From NCBI RefSeq assembly GCF_016804325.1, contig NZ_CP043627.1, positions 6,913,001 to 6,977,000 of the forward strand: a stretch of 64,000 nt of DNA, given 5' to 3'. Made by a program: the position numbers and the translations under genes. Shown one piece after another: positions 8,376-17,195 of this stretch. The notes beneath the pieces were generated by a model. It worked only from the letters and a program-made list of their open reading frames with translations. It had not been told where the DNA came from and did not search any database. The DNA comes from Methylobacterium aquaticum. GTDB lineage: Bacteria > Pseudomonadota > Alphaproteobacteria > Rhizobiales > Beijerinckiaceae. Numbering within the stretch: the first letter of the stretch is position 1; each line of letters starts with the position of its first letter.

Positions 8376-9944
8376 ATGACGGCGCGGACCGCGCATCCGA
8401 TCGCGGGCATCCCGGTGGACAGACCGGACGATGCCCTCGGCCGTGCGCTGCCGGAGAGCGAGCCGGGGATGAGCGGGCTGCCGTCGCGCCTGATCCTCGA
8501 TGCGTTGCCGCAGAAAATCTGGATGCTCGACCGCGACGGGGTGGTCCGCTTCGCCAACCGGGCCGCGCGGGAGATCGGTACCAGCCTCGGCGAGCCCGAC
8601 GCCTGGGACAGCGTGATCCACCCGAAGGACCGCACCCGGGCGGCGGCGGCGCGCAGCTCCGCGATCCGGTCGGGCCAGCCCTACGACCTGACGATCCGCC
8701 TGCGCGACACCAGCGGGCGCTGGCACTGGCACCAGACCGACGTGGTGCCGATCCGCGAGGGCGCAAGCATCACCGGCTGGATGATGACAGCCGCCGACGT
8801 CGACGACGTCGTGGCCGACAACCAGGCGCTCGAGGCCACCACCAACCTGCTGCTCCTGACCCACAAGGCCGCCGGCGTCGGCCTGTGGGACTGGAACATG
8901 CGCACCGGCGCGCTCTCGCTCTCGGCGGAGGGCGCGCGCCTGCACGGCCTCTCGGCCCAGGCCTGCATCATCACCTCCTCGGCCTGGACCGGCCTCGTCC
9001 ATGCCGACGACCGCGCCATGCTGTGGGATGCGGTGACCAAGGCCGTCACCACCCGCACCCCGTTCTCGGTCGACGTGCGGGTCACCGCTGAGCACGGCGT
9101 CGTCCGGTGGATCCAGAGCCTCGGGCGCGTCCTCGACGACGCGCACGGCCTGAGCGGGCGCATCGTCGGCCTGACCCTCGACATCACCGCCCGCAAGCGC
9201 GCCGAGCAGGCCCTGTCCCACGCCAAGGACGGGGCCGAGCAGGCCAGCCGCGCCAAGTCGGACTTCCTGGCGATGATGAGCCACGAGATCCGCAATCCCC
9301 TCAACGCGGTCCTGGGCTATACCGAGCACATGCTGAGCCGCTCGCGCGAGCCCGAGACCCTGCGCCACCTCGCCGCCGTCCAGGAAGCCGGCGAGATCCT
9401 GATGCGGGTCGTCGACGACGTGCTCGACGTGGCGCAGATCGAGGCGGGCCAGGTCGCCCTCGATCCCGAGCCCTTCCTGCTCGCCGACCTTCTGGCCGGC
9501 ACCGCCGAGGTCGCCCGGGGGGCGGCCTCCCGCAAGGGAGTGGCGGTGGAGGTCCTGCGCGATCCCGCCACCCCCGCCCTGGTGCTGGGCGACGTCGGGC
9601 GCCTGCGCCAGGTCCTGCTCAACCTCCTCACCAACGCGGTCAAGTTCACGCCGGCCGGGCGGGTCGCCCTGGCGGTGAGCCCGGACGTCGCCCGCGGCGG
9701 CGAGGGCCGGCTGCTGTTCACGGTGAGCGATACCGGCATCGGCATGTCGGCGGCGCAGCAGGAGCGGCTGTTCGTGCCCTTCGGCCAGGGCGACGAATCG
9801 ATCCGGCGGCGCTTCGGCGGCAGCGGGCTCGGCCTCGTGATCTGCCGCCACCTCGTCGAGCTGATGGGCGGCCAGATCGGCGTCGCGAGCGAGCCGGGGC
9901 GCGGCACCCGGATCTGGTTTTCCGTGACGCTGCCGGCGGCGTGA
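8376..9944 (+). CDS. Soluble sensor histidine kinase with two PAS domains
   Basis: A 522-residue hybrid-less histidine kinase without membrane segments. PAS 1 covers about residues 35-150 and PAS 2 about 160-280. The HisKA dimerisation helix contains FLAMMSHEIRNPLN with the phospho-accepting His at residue 303. The ATPase domain shows an N box (LRQVLLNLLTNAVKF), G1 (DTGIGMS), F box (FVPFGQGD) and G2 (GGSGLGL), so it should be active. Start ATG 8376 follows CCAGGAGAG. No response regulator lies beside it, making it an orphan kinase. It probably senses a cytosolic or redox/light cue through PAS; the ligand is unknown. Confidence 0.92.
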   Translation: MTARTAHPIAGIPVDRPDDALGRALPESEPGMSGLPSRLILDALPQKIWMLDRDGVVRFANRAAREIGTSLGEPDAWDSVIHPKDRTRAAAARSSAIRSGQPYDLTIRLRDTSGRWHWHQTDVVPIREGASITGWMMTAADVDDVVADNQALEATTNLLLLTHKAAGVGLWDWNMRTGALSLSAEGARLHGLSAQACIITSSAWTGLVHADDRAMLWDAVTKAVTTRTPFSVDVRVTAEHGVVRWIQSLGRVLDDAHGLSGRIVGLTLDITARKRAEQALSHAKDGAEQASRAKSDFLAMMSHEIRNPLNAVLGYTEHMLSRSREPETLRHLAAVQEAGEILMRVVDDVLDVAQIEAGQVALDPEPFLLADLLAGTAEVARGAASRKGVAVEVLRDPATPALVLGDVGRLRQVLLNLLTNAVKFTPAGRVALAVSPDVARGGEGRLLFTVSDTGIGMSAAQQERLFVPFGQGDESIRRRFGGSGLGLVICRHLVELMGGQIGVASEPGRGTRIWFSVTLPAA

Positions 9945-9986
9945 TCGGCGGTTCAGTTCCGGCGCCTCACGCATTATCTGACTCCC

Positions 9987-10727
9987 ATGCAATGGACGGA
10001 TGACGGGCTGGTTCTCGGGGCGCGACGGCACGGCGAGACCGGCGTCGTCCTCGAACTGATGACGGCCGAGCACGGCCGCCATCTCGGCCTCGTCCATGGC
10101 GGGCGCTCGCGGCGGATGCAGCCGGTGCTCCAGCCCGGCAACCTGGTGCGGGCGGTGTGGCGGGCTCGGCTCGACGAGGGACTGGGCGCCTACGCGGTCG
10201 AGCCGATCGAGAGCGCCAGCGCCCGGCTGATCGGCTCGCGGCTGGCCCTCTACGGCATCGGCTATGCCGCGGGGCTGCTGCGGCTCCTGCCCGAGCGCGA
10301 TCCGCATCCGGCCCTGTTCGCGGTGGCCAAGGTGCTGATCGAGCACCTGCACGAGCCCGAGATCGCGCCTGCCCTGATGGTGCGGTTCGAGCTGGCGATG
10401 CTGGCCGAGCTCGGCTTCGGCCTCGACCTCTCGGCCTGCGCCGCCACCGGCACCAACGAATACCTCGCCTACGTCTCGCCGAAGAGCGGGCGGGCGGTGA
10501 GCGCGGCGGCCGGCGAGCCCTGGCGCGACCGGCTGCTGGCGCTGCCCGACTTTCTGGTCGAGCGGGCCGACCGCCGCGGCCTCAACGTGCCGACCTCCCG
10601 GGAGATCAAGCAAGGCTTTACCTTAACGGGTTATTTCCTCGACCAGCACATCTGGGGGCCGCGCGACGTGGCCGAGCCGGAGGAGCGGGTGCGGTTCGTG
10701 GCGCTCGGCACCGCCGATGCGGGTTGA
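9987..10727 (+). CDS. recO: DNA repair protein RecO
   Basis: RecO loads RecA onto SSB-coated single-stranded DNA together with RecR in recombinational gap repair. The 246-residue length fits alphaproteobacterial RecO. The N-terminal OB fold (MQWTDDGLVLGARRHGE, then VHGGRSRRMQPVLQPGN) and the C-terminal helical domain (NEYLAYVSPKSGRAVS, then LTGYFLDQHIWGPR) match the family. The metal-binding cysteine cluster of some RecO proteins is absent. It is 42 bases after the histidine kinase and about 110 before parC, all on the same strand. Confidence 0.93.
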   Translation: MQWTDDGLVLGARRHGETGVVLELMTAEHGRHLGLVHGGRSRRMQPVLQPGNLVRAVWRARLDEGLGAYAVEPIESASARLIGSRLALYGIGYAAGLLRLLPERDPHPALFAVAKVLIEHLHEPEIAPALMVRFELAMLAELGFGLDLSACAATGTNEYLAYVSPKSGRAVSAAAGEPWRDRLLALPDFLVERADRRGLNVPTSREIKQGFTLTGYFLDQHIWGPRDVAEPEERVRFVALGTADAG

Positions 10728-10835
10728 GCCTCGGCCGAGAGCACGGAAGGGTTGTCTCGCCTTCCTGGCAATCGGCCGATGTTCGTGTTATGTTCTGGTC
10801 TTGAGACCGCCGAAATCGTGAGTTGACGTCCGCCC

Positions 10836-13082
10836 ATGGGAAAGCCCTTCGAGCCACCCTCCGACCGCGACGGGATCGAGAACGTCGACCTGAAGGCGGC
10901 GCTGGAGGAGCGCTACCTCGCCTACGCGCTCTCGACCATCATGCACCGGGCGCTGCCCGATGCCCGCGACGGCCTCAAGCCGGTGCATCGGCGCATCCTG
11001 CACGCGATGCGGCTTTTGCGCCTCGATCCCGGCAGCGCCTACAAGAAATGCGCCCGCGTCGTCGGCGACGTGATCGGTAAGTACCACCCCCACGGCGACG
11101 TCGCGGTCTACGATGCGCTCGTGCGCCTCGCCCAGGACTTCGCCCAGCGCTACCCGCTGGTCGACGGCCAGGGCAATTTCGGCAACATCGACGGCGACAA
11201 CCCGGCGGCCCAGCGGTACACCGAGTGCCGCATGACCGAGGTCGCCCGCCTCCTGCTCGAGGGGATGGACGAGGACGCGGTCGATTTCCGCCCGAACTAC
11301 GACGGGCAGGAGGAGGAGCCGGTCGTCCTGCCGGCGGCCTTCCCGAACCTGCTCGCCAACGGCTCGCAGGGCATCGCCGTCGGCATGGCGACCTCGATCC
11401 CGCCCCACAACGTGGCGGAGCTGTGCGAGGCGGCGCTCTACCTCATCACCCACCCTGCCGCGACCTCCGAGCAGCTGACCACCTTCGTCAAGGGCCCGGA
11501 CTTCCCGACCGGCGGCATCATCACCGACTCCGCGGCCTCGATCGCCGAGGCCTACCGCACCGGGCGCGGCGGCTTTCGCGTGCGGGCGCGGTGGCAGAAG
11601 GAGGATCTCGGCCGCGGTACCTGGGCGGTGGTCGTCACCGAAATTCCCTACGGCGTGCCGAAGGCCCGGCTGATCGAGAAGATGGCCGAGCTTCTCCAGG
11701 AGAAGAAGCTCCCGCTGCTCGCCGACGTGCGCGACGAATCGGCCGAGGACGTGCGGGTGGTGCTGGAGCCGCGCTCGCGGACCGTCGATCCCGTGGTGAT
11801 GATGGAATCGCTGTTCCGGCTCACGGAACTCGAGAGCCGCATCTCGCTCAACATGAACGTGCTCGTCGGCGGCACGGTCCCGCGGGTGATCGGCCTCGCC
11901 GAGGCCCTGCGCGAATGGCTCGACCATCGCCGGGTCGTGCTGCAGCGCCGCTCGCGCCACCGCCTCGCCCAGATCGAGCGCCGGCTCGAGATCCTCGGCG
12001 GCCTGCTCATCGTCTATCTCGACCTCGACCGGGTGATCCAGATCATCCGCGAGGAGGACGAGCCGAAGGCCGAGCTGATGCGGGTCTTCGAGCTGACCGA
12101 ATTGCAGGCCAACGCCATCCTCGACACGCGCCTGCGCAGCTTGCGCAAGCTGGAGGAGATGGAGCTGAAGCGCGAGCACGACGCGCTCACCAAGGAGAAG
12201 GCCGATCTCGACGGTCTGATGGCCTCCGACGACAGGCAGTGGAAGTCGATCGCGACCCAGATCCGGACGGTGCGCAAGACCTACGGCCCCGAGACCCCGC
12301 TCGGCCGCCGCCGCACCACGCTCGAGAACCCGCCCGACACCTCCGGCATCGACTTTTCCGAGGCGATGGTCGAGCGCGAGCCGATCACCGTGATCGTCTC
12401 GCAGAAAGGCTGGATCCGGGCGCTGAAGGGCCACGTCGCCGATCTCTCGGCCGTGCAGTTCAAGGGCGACGACACCCTGAAAGTGAGCTTCCCGACCGAG
12501 ACGACGGCCAAGATCCTGGTGCTGGCCTCGAACGGCAAGGTCTTCACGTTGGAGGCCGCCAAGCTCCCGGGCGGGCGCGGCTTCGGCGACCCGATCCGCC
12601 TGATGGTCGACATGGACGAGGGCTCGGAGATCGTCACCGTCTGGGCCCACAAGCCCGGCGTGAAGCTGCTCCTCGCCACCACCGACGGCCGCGGCTTCAT
12701 CACCCCGGCGGACGGGCTCGTCGCCAATACCCGCAAGGGCAAGCAGGTGATCGGCCTCGACGATCCGGCCACCGCCAGCCTCGTCATGGAGGTGGGGGAG
12801 GGCGACCACGTCGCGGTCTGCGGCACCAACCGCCTGCTGACGGTGTTCCCGCTCGCGGAGATTCCCGAGATGGTCCGCGGCAAGGGCGTGCGGCTGCAGA
12901 AATACCGCGACGCCACCCTCGATTCGATCGTGGTCTTCCGCCTCGCCGACGGCCTGACCTGGCCCGACAGCGCCGGGCGCACCCGGAGCGAGGCCGGCGA
13001 CGACCTGGCGAAGTGGGTCGGCCATCGCGGCGGCACCGGGGCGATGGCGCCGCGTGGCTATCCCAAAGCCGGCCGCCCGTGA
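10836..13082 (+). CDS. parC: DNA topoisomerase IV subunit A
   Basis: ParC cuts and rejoins DNA to decatenate daughter chromosomes, working with ParE. The 748-residue protein begins with the breakage-reunion domain; [20 protein letters not shown] marks its start and KYHPHGD follows. The active-site Tyr is residue 128 in AAQRYTE. The coiled-coil gate and a C-terminal beta-pinwheel (from about residue 500) follow. The C-terminal GyrA box (QRRGGKG) is missing, as expected for ParC and not GyrA. The adjacency recO-parC supports the call. Confidence 0.95.
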   Translation: MGKPFEPPSDRDGIENVDLKAALEERYLAYALSTIMHRALPDARDGLKPVHRRILHAMRLLRLDPGSAYKKCARVVGDVIGKYHPHGDVAVYDALVRLAQDFAQRYPLVDGQGNFGNIDGDNPAAQRYTECRMTEVARLLLEGMDEDAVDFRPNYDGQEEEPVVLPAAFPNLLANGSQGIAVGMATSIPPHNVAELCEAALYLITHPAATSEQLTTFVKGPDFPTGGIITDSAASIAEAYRTGRGGFRVRARWQKEDLGRGTWAVVVTEIPYGVPKARLIEKMAELLQEKKLPLLADVRDESAEDVRVVLEPRSRTVDPVVMMESLFRLTELESRISLNMNVLVGGTVPRVIGLAEALREWLDHRRVVLQRRSRHRLAQIERRLEILGGLLIVYLDLDRVIQIIREEDEPKAELMRVFELTELQANAILDTRLRSLRKLEEMELKREHDALTKEKADLDGLMASDDRQWKSIATQIRTVRKTYGPETPLGRRRTTLENPPDTSGIDFSEAMVEREPITVIVSQKGWIRALKGHVADLSAVQFKGDDTLKVSFPTETTAKILVLASNGKVFTLEAAKLPGGRGFGDPIRLMVDMDEGSEIVTVWAHKPGVKLLLATTDGRGFITPADGLVANTRKGKQVIGLDDPATASLVMEVGEGDHVAVCGTNRLLTVFPLAEIPEMVRGKGVRLQKYRDATLDSIVVFRLADGLTWPDSAGRTRSEAGDDLAKWVGHRGGTGAMAPRGYPKAGRP

Positions 13083-13152
13083 CCGGGGCCCGCTCGCTCG
13101 ACCTCATCCTGAGCGCCTGTTCGAGCGGGTCGACCGAGTTGAAATCCTCGAT

Positions 13153-13293
13153 GTCATCCCGGGGCCGCGACAGCGGAACCCGGGATCCATAACCGCTGAC
13201 GATACAGGATGAATCGGAAGGCTGGCCGCCTCTTTCGGCACTGTCAGCGGTTATGGATCCCGGGTTCTCGGCTTCGCCGAGCCCCGGGATGAC
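13153..13293. repeat. Long palindromic repeat, family R copy 1
   Basis: A 141-base near-perfect inverted repeat downstream of parC. An outer 13-base stem (GTCATCCCGGGGC and its complement) encloses a perfect 25-base stem at 13176-13200 and 13243-13267. Related, more diverged copies are at 41341-41478 and 57921-58062, and a short hairpin of the same type is at 25088-25118. It could act as a bidirectional transcript end or RNA stabiliser. Confidence 0.85.
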
Positions 13294-13381
13294 GTCGAGA
13301 GCAAGCGGCGTACGAGTTGAATCGATTGACGCAACCGCTCTAACAGCCATTGAGTTGAAGGCGGAGCCGCCGGAGGAGTCG

Positions 13382-13792
13382 ATGTCTGATGTGGAACGGT
13401 CTGCAATCCGGTCCGTATGGACGTTATACCATCCTCTGCTATGGACTATCTTCACCACCATCGTTCCAGCCAGCACGGCACTCGCTGAGATCGCCGACAA
13501 GGTCGAGGACGCGCGAGCGCATCACGTCACCGTCTCCGCTGTCCTTCTCCTGTTCACCGCGCTGGCGGCCACGAGCGGCTGGCGTCGGGCATTGCTGCTC
13601 TGGCCGCTGACGCTGGTCTGGGGAATGATCGCGTTCGGGGCGGTCTGGGAATGGCGTGAGGAATTGCAGCGGGACGGGGCATCAGCCCTGCTATGGGAGG
13701 GCGGAGCCATGGGGGCGGCCATGCTGCTCGGCCCACCCCTCTCCGCCGTCCTAGCCCAGCGTTGGCAACGAAGACGAGTGCGGGCGGACTAG
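13382..13792 (+). CDS. Small membrane protein, unknown function
   Basis: A 136-residue protein I do not recognise. Hydrophobic stretches at about residues 18-36, 48-64, 71-90 and 108-124 suggest three or four membrane segments. ATG 13382 is chosen because GGAGGAG lies five bases upstream; the same frame extends back to 13253 but only through the palindromic repeat. Codon use (more A and T, for example ACGTTATACCATCC) is less biased than in its neighbours, hinting at lower expression or recent acquisition. It ends 10 bases from the convergent rpe stop. Confidence 0.62.
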   Translation: MSDVERSAIRSVWTLYHPLLWTIFTTIVPASTALAEIADKVEDARAHHVTVSAVLLLFTALAATSGWRRALLLWPLTLVWGMIAFGAVWEWREELQRDGASALLWEGGAMGAAMLLGPPLSAVLAQRWQRRRVRAD

Positions 13793-13802
13793 CCCCGCTG
13801 CC

Positions 13803-14486
13803 CTACACCCACTGCCCCATCGCCCCCTCCGCCGCCCGGCGGATCGCCGCGATGTTGGGCGCGTAGGCCTCGCGCCCGCCCTTGAAGGTGGCGGAGCCAG
13901 CCACGAGAGCGTTGGCCCCCGCCTTCACCACCGCCGGCGCCGTCTCCGGGGTCACGCCGCCATCGACCTCGATGTCGATGTCGCGCCCGGCGGTCATGGC
14001 GCGCACCCGCGACACCGTCTCGCAGACCGAGCCGATGAAGCTCTGTCCGCCGAAGCCGGGATTGACGGTCATGCAGAGCACGAGGTCGACCATGTCGAGC
14101 ACGGGCTCGACGAGGCTCGCCGGCGAGCCCGGATTGATCGCGACACCAGCCTTCTTGCCGAGCGCCCGGATGGTCTGGAGCGAGCGGTGCAGGTGGGGAC
14201 CCGCCTCGGCATGGACCGTGATGATGTCGGCCCCGGCCTCGGCGAAGGCCGCGAGGTAGGGGTCGGCCGGCGCGATCATCAGGTGGACGTCGAAGATCGC
14301 CGTGGTGTGCGGGCGCAAGGCCTTCACCACCACGGGGCCGAAGGTGAGGTTGGGCACGAAATGCCCGTCCATCACGTCGATATGAACCCAGTCGGCCCCG
14401 GCCGCGACCACGTCGCGGACCTCCTCGCCGAGCCGGGAGAAATCGGCCGAGAGGATCGAGGGGGCGATCACCAGGGGACGGGTCAT
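13803..14486 (-). CDS. rpe: Ribulose-phosphate 3-epimerase
   Basis: Interconverts D-ribulose 5-phosphate and D-xylulose 5-phosphate in the pentose phosphate and related C1/C5 cycles. The 227-residue TIM barrel shows [37 protein letters not shown] (as [10 protein letters not shown]) and DGGV, which supply the metal ligands and phosphate site. ATG 14484-14486 follows GAGGC; an in-frame extension to 14558 lacks a ribosome site. Monocistronic or transcribed after infA on the same strand. Confidence 0.95.
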   Translation of the reverse strand: MTRPLVIAPSILSADFSRLGEEVRDVVAAGADWVHIDVMDGHFVPNLTFGPVVVKALRPHTTAIFDVHLMIAPADPYLAAFAEAGADIITVHAEAGPHLHRSLQTIRALGKKAGVAINPGSPASLVEPVLDMVDLVLCMTVNPGFGGQSFIGSVCETVSRVRAMTAGRDIDIEVDGGVTPETAPAVVKAGANALVAGSATFKGGREAYAPNIAAIRRAAEGAMGQWV

Positions 14487-14576
14487 GGCTTGCCTCGCAG
14501 CATCGGGGGCGCAGATGCGCAAAAGGCCAGGGTTCTCACCCCAGCCCCGCGCAGACACAGGTCTTGTTCGGACGGA

Positions 14577-14855
14577 TCAGCGCCGGCGGAACTGGCTGCC
14601 GCCGCGGAACGGCGGACGCGGGCCGGAGGACCGCTCGTCCTTGTGGCGGAACACCAGACGGCCCTTCTCCAGGTCGTAGGGCGACATCTCGACGGTGACC
14701 CGGTCGCCGGCCAGAGTCTTGATGCGGTTCTTCTTCATCTTGCCGGCCGTGTAGGCCACGATCTCGTGGCCCTGGTCGAGCTGCACGCGGTAACGCGCGT
14801 CCGGCAGGATCTCGAGCACGAGACCGTCGAACTGCATCAACTCTTCTTTCGCCAT
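14577..14855 (-). CDS. infA: Translation initiation factor IF-1
   Basis: IF-1 binds the ribosomal A site during initiation. The 92 residues start [20 protein letters not shown] and contain the OB-fold motifs [16 protein letters not shown] and [15 protein letters not shown]. Most bacterial IF-1 proteins have about 72 residues. The extra C-terminal 18-20 residues ([17 protein letters not shown]) form an Arg/Gly-rich tail as in other alphaproteobacteria. It lies 90 bases upstream of rpe on the same strand. Confidence 0.96.
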   Translation of the reverse strand: MAKEELMQFDGLVLEILPDARYRVQLDQGHEIVAYTAGKMKKNRIKTLAGDRVTVEMSPYDLEKGRLVFRHKDERSSGPRPPFRGGSQFRRR

Positions 14856-15286
14856 TCACACTCTCCACCCGGGTCGCCGTCGCGGTCGGCGCCACCGGGA
14901 GCACATTGTCAGGATCTGATCGCGACGCGCCCGGCCGTACGGGTGCTCGGCCGAGATGCCGGGCGCGCTGATGGCCTTGTAACGCTCGCTGTGCATGTAA
15001 GGTGAGGCGATGGGACGCGCAAGCCAAGCCCGTGACGAACACACGGCTTCGTCATCGGGACGGGCGCGATCCTTGCACCCACAGGCGCCCCGCCGTTCCT
15101 CGGTCCGGCCCGCCCCGGACAGGCTGCACGCGCGAGCGGCACCTGATGCAGGCGGCGCATCTTTGAGCGCCGGCCGGTGATCGGTTTCCGTCCATTCTGC
15201 TGCGAGGCGGGGCGCCTTGCTGTACCGTCGGGCAGGGCGGCCCGCACGAGACGGGCTCCCGGAGGATACGATCCGAGGAGACGACC
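14856..15286. other. Intergenic region without a supported gene
   Basis: About 430 bases between infA and a 48-codon ORF on the other strand. It must contain the infA promoter. Several overlapping open frames on the minus strand run through it, but they lack ribosome sites and have the composition of GC-rich shadow ORFs. A short hairpin (CGTGACGAA and TTCGTCATCG near 15031-15060) is the only structure noticed. Confidence 0.45.
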
Positions 15287-15433
15287 ATGCACGACATCGC
15301 ACGGGCGCGGGGTGCGCCGCTGCCGCGCGCCGAGAGCACCGCCTGGTGGGCCGCGATGCCCCTGGACCTCTGGGGGGTGGTGCTGACGGTGATCGCCGCG
15401 GGCGGGCTGAAGCTCGCCGGGATCCTGCCGTAA
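15287..15433 (+). CDS. 48-residue single-pass membrane miniprotein
   Basis: A tiny ORF with a strong ribosome site (CCGAGGAG six bases before ATG 15287). The product begins MHDIARARGAPLPRAE and ends in one hydrophobic helix (about residues 27-47, DLWGVVLTVIAAGGLKLAGI). I do not know a family for it. The two Trp residues at 20-21 and the amphipathic N-terminus suggest a membrane-surface segment. It is co-directional with another miniprotein 190 bases downstream. Confidence 0.5.
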   Translation: MHDIARARGAPLPRAESTAWWAAMPLDLWGVVLTVIAAGGLKLAGILP

Positions 15434-15522
15434 CGCGATCTTACCCTGACGGAATCCTGCCTCACGCCGTCCACGCTGCCGTCGCACTCTCGCCAAAGCC
15501 CGGGATCAGGTTTCCTCGCAGG

Positions 15523-15558
15523 AGTTTTGGCAAGAGTTTTCGGCAAGAGTTTCGCAAC
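15523..15558. repeat. Three short tandem units before a miniprotein
   Basis: Three near-identical units of 11-13 bases (AGTTTTGGCAAG, AGTTTTCGGCAAG, AGTTTCGCAAC) lie between the two miniprotein ORFs. They could be a protein-binding array or slippage product; nothing else supports a function. Confidence 0.45.
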
Positions 15559-15623
15559 CAACGGCCGGCACGATCCCAGTCCGGCCCGGGAGCGGGACGA
15601 TTCGCGCGCAGGAGGACGGTTCC

Positions 15624-15761
15624 ATGCTGATGGCTTTCGTCGGACGCCTCACCCAGCGCTGGCGGGACCTCGTCGCGGAGATCATGGATCCCTACCGGCC
15701 CGAGCTGCACTACATGCGCGGCCCCGGCCCGCGCTGGCGCGAGCGTCATCCGGAGGGATGA
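15624..15761 (+). CDS. 45-residue basic miniprotein
   Basis: A tiny ORF with an excellent AGGAGG at 15610-15615, eight bases before ATG 15624. The product starts MLMAFVGRLTQRWRDLVAEI and ends with a basic tail (RWRERHPEG). The first 20 residues could form an amphipathic helix. No family recognised. The strong ribosome site and codon use like nearby genes argue that it is real. Confidence 0.5.
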   Translation: MLMAFVGRLTQRWRDLVAEIMDPYRPELHYMRGPGPRWRERHPEG

Positions 15762-15771
15762 GGGCCTGGCC

Positions 15772-15799
15772 GGACCGCCCGGCCCTCGCCGGACGGTCC
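15772..15799. terminator. Hairpin between convergent genes
   Basis: A 12-base stem with one mismatch (GGACCGCCCGGC and GCCGGACGGTCC) and a 4-base loop lies between the 45-residue ORF stop and the stop of the MFS gene. Position suggests a shared terminator. No T-run is present. Confidence 0.5.
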
Positions 15800-15809
15800 A
15801 AGTCCCGGC

Positions 15810-17111
15810 TCAGCCCGAGGCCGGCACCGTCTGGTCGAGGGTCGTCGGCCGGTCGGAGAGGCGGCTCGCCACCACGAGGCCGATCAGCGCCGAGGCCGCG
15901 ATGATCAGGCCCGGCGCCGCCGCCCAGCCGGTGGCGCCGATCAGGGCGTTGGCGGCGAGCGGCCCGAGGCCGCTGAGCAGCGTGAAGCCGAGATTGAGCG
16001 AGAGCGCGACGCCGCTGAACCGCACCCGGGTGGGAAACAGCCCGGCGAGCAGGTAGGCGAAGCTGCCATTGGCGCCGGCCACCGCCATGGTGAGGAGCGG
16101 CAGCACCAGGAACAGGTCGGCGTCGCCCCGCGCCAGCACCTGGTAGGCCGGGATCACCCCGATCAGGACGACGAGCGCGGAGGCCTGCATCAGCCGGCGC
16201 GGCGGCACCTTGTCGGCGAAGAACGAGGCGAAGAGCAGCGAGGCCGACATGGCGAAGAGCGCGACGTTCATCGCCATCGCCACGGTCTTGGGCGGGTACT
16301 TGAGCACCTGGATCAGGTAGGCCGGCATGTGGGCGAACAGGATGCCGTTGAAGCCCGCGGTCAGCGCGACGATGCCGATGCCGAGGAGCACCGGGCGGCG
16401 GTGATCGCGCAGCACCTCGCCGATCGGCCGGCGGGAGGCGCGGTTCTGGAGGCGCAGGAATTCCGGTGTTTCCTCCAGGCTACGCCGCAGCACGAAGCTC
16501 ACGAGCCCGACCACGCCGCCGAACAGGAAGGCGATGCGCCAGCCGTATTCCGCCATCATGGCGGGCGGCAGCCAGGATTGCAGGGCGAGGTTGACCATCG
16601 CGGCGAGCAGCACGCCGCCATTGACCAGGCAGAAGACGATGCCGCAGGCGAGCCCCGGCCGGCGCGAGGCGGTCTCGACCACGAAGGTGATGGCGCCCGG
16701 GAGTTCTCCGCCGATGCACAGCCCCTGTACGAAGCGAAGGAGCACGAGGAGCAGGGTCGCCCACACGCCCCAGGAGGCGTAGGCCGGCACCAGGCCCATG
16801 CCGAGCGTGCAGGCCGACATGGTGAAGACGGTGACCACGAACACGGTCTTGCGGCCGTAGCGGTCGCCGAAATGGCTCAGGACCAGCCCGCCGAGCGGCC
16901 GGGCGAGGTAGCCGACCGCGAACACCGCCAGCGACAGGGTGAGCGCCGCCACCGGATCGCTCGCCGGGAAGAAGGCGGCGGCGATGTCCTTGGCGAAGAT
17001 CCCGTAGACGATGAAGTCGTAGTATTCGAGCCCGCCGCCGAGGCTCGCGAGCAGCGTCATTGTCCATTGGCGGCGGGTGAGATCGTGCCCGCCGCTCACA
17101 TCGGGTGTCAT
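15810..17111 (-). CDS. MFS transporter, metabolite:H+ symporter type
   Basis: A 433-residue twelve-helix permease. GGGLEYYDFIVYG at residues 25-37 and the loop GDRYGRKTVF are hallmarks of the MHS subfamily that imports carboxylates such as shikimate, citrate and 2-oxoglutarate. VLLRFVQGLCIGGELPGA is the fifth-helix motif. It is 84 bases downstream of the UxaA-family gene and in the same direction, so the two likely form an operon importing and dehydrating a sugar acid. The exact substrate is unknown. CGGAGGA precedes ATG 17111. Confidence 0.85.
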   Translation of the reverse strand: MTPDVSGGHDLTRRQWTMTLLASLGGGLEYYDFIVYGIFAKDIAAAFFPASDPVAALTLSLAVFAVGYLARPLGGLVLSHFGDRYGRKTVFVVTVFTMSACTLGMGLVPAYASWGVWATLLLVLLRFVQGLCIGGELPGAITFVVETASRRPGLACGIVFCLVNGGVLLAAMVNLALQSWLPPAMMAEYGWRIAFLFGGVVGLVSFVLRRSLEETPEFLRLQNRASRRPIGEVLRDHRRPVLLGIGIVALTAGFNGILFAHMPAYLIQVLKYPPKTVAMAMNVALFAMSASLLFASFFADKVPPRRLMQASALVVLIGVIPAYQVLARGDADLFLVLPLLTMAVAGANGSFAYLLAGLFPTRVRFSGVALSLNLGFTLLSGLGPLAANALIGATGWAAAPGLIIAASALIGLVVASRLSDRPTTLDQTVPASG

Positions 17112-17195
17112 CGTGGTGTCCTCCGGGGCGTTCTTGTTGGTGTGCCCCGGAGCGCCCCTTAGAACGGTTCGGCCGTCGCCGCCATATCGCGCCGG

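Noticed and set aside
11225..13192. 655-codon open frame on the plus strand
   Set aside because: It is a shifted-frame shadow of parC with Arg/Pro/Gly-rich composition; parC itself has full motifs.
13253..13381. N-terminal extension of the 136-residue membrane protein
   Set aside because: It would translate the family R palindrome; the ribosome site is just before ATG 13382.
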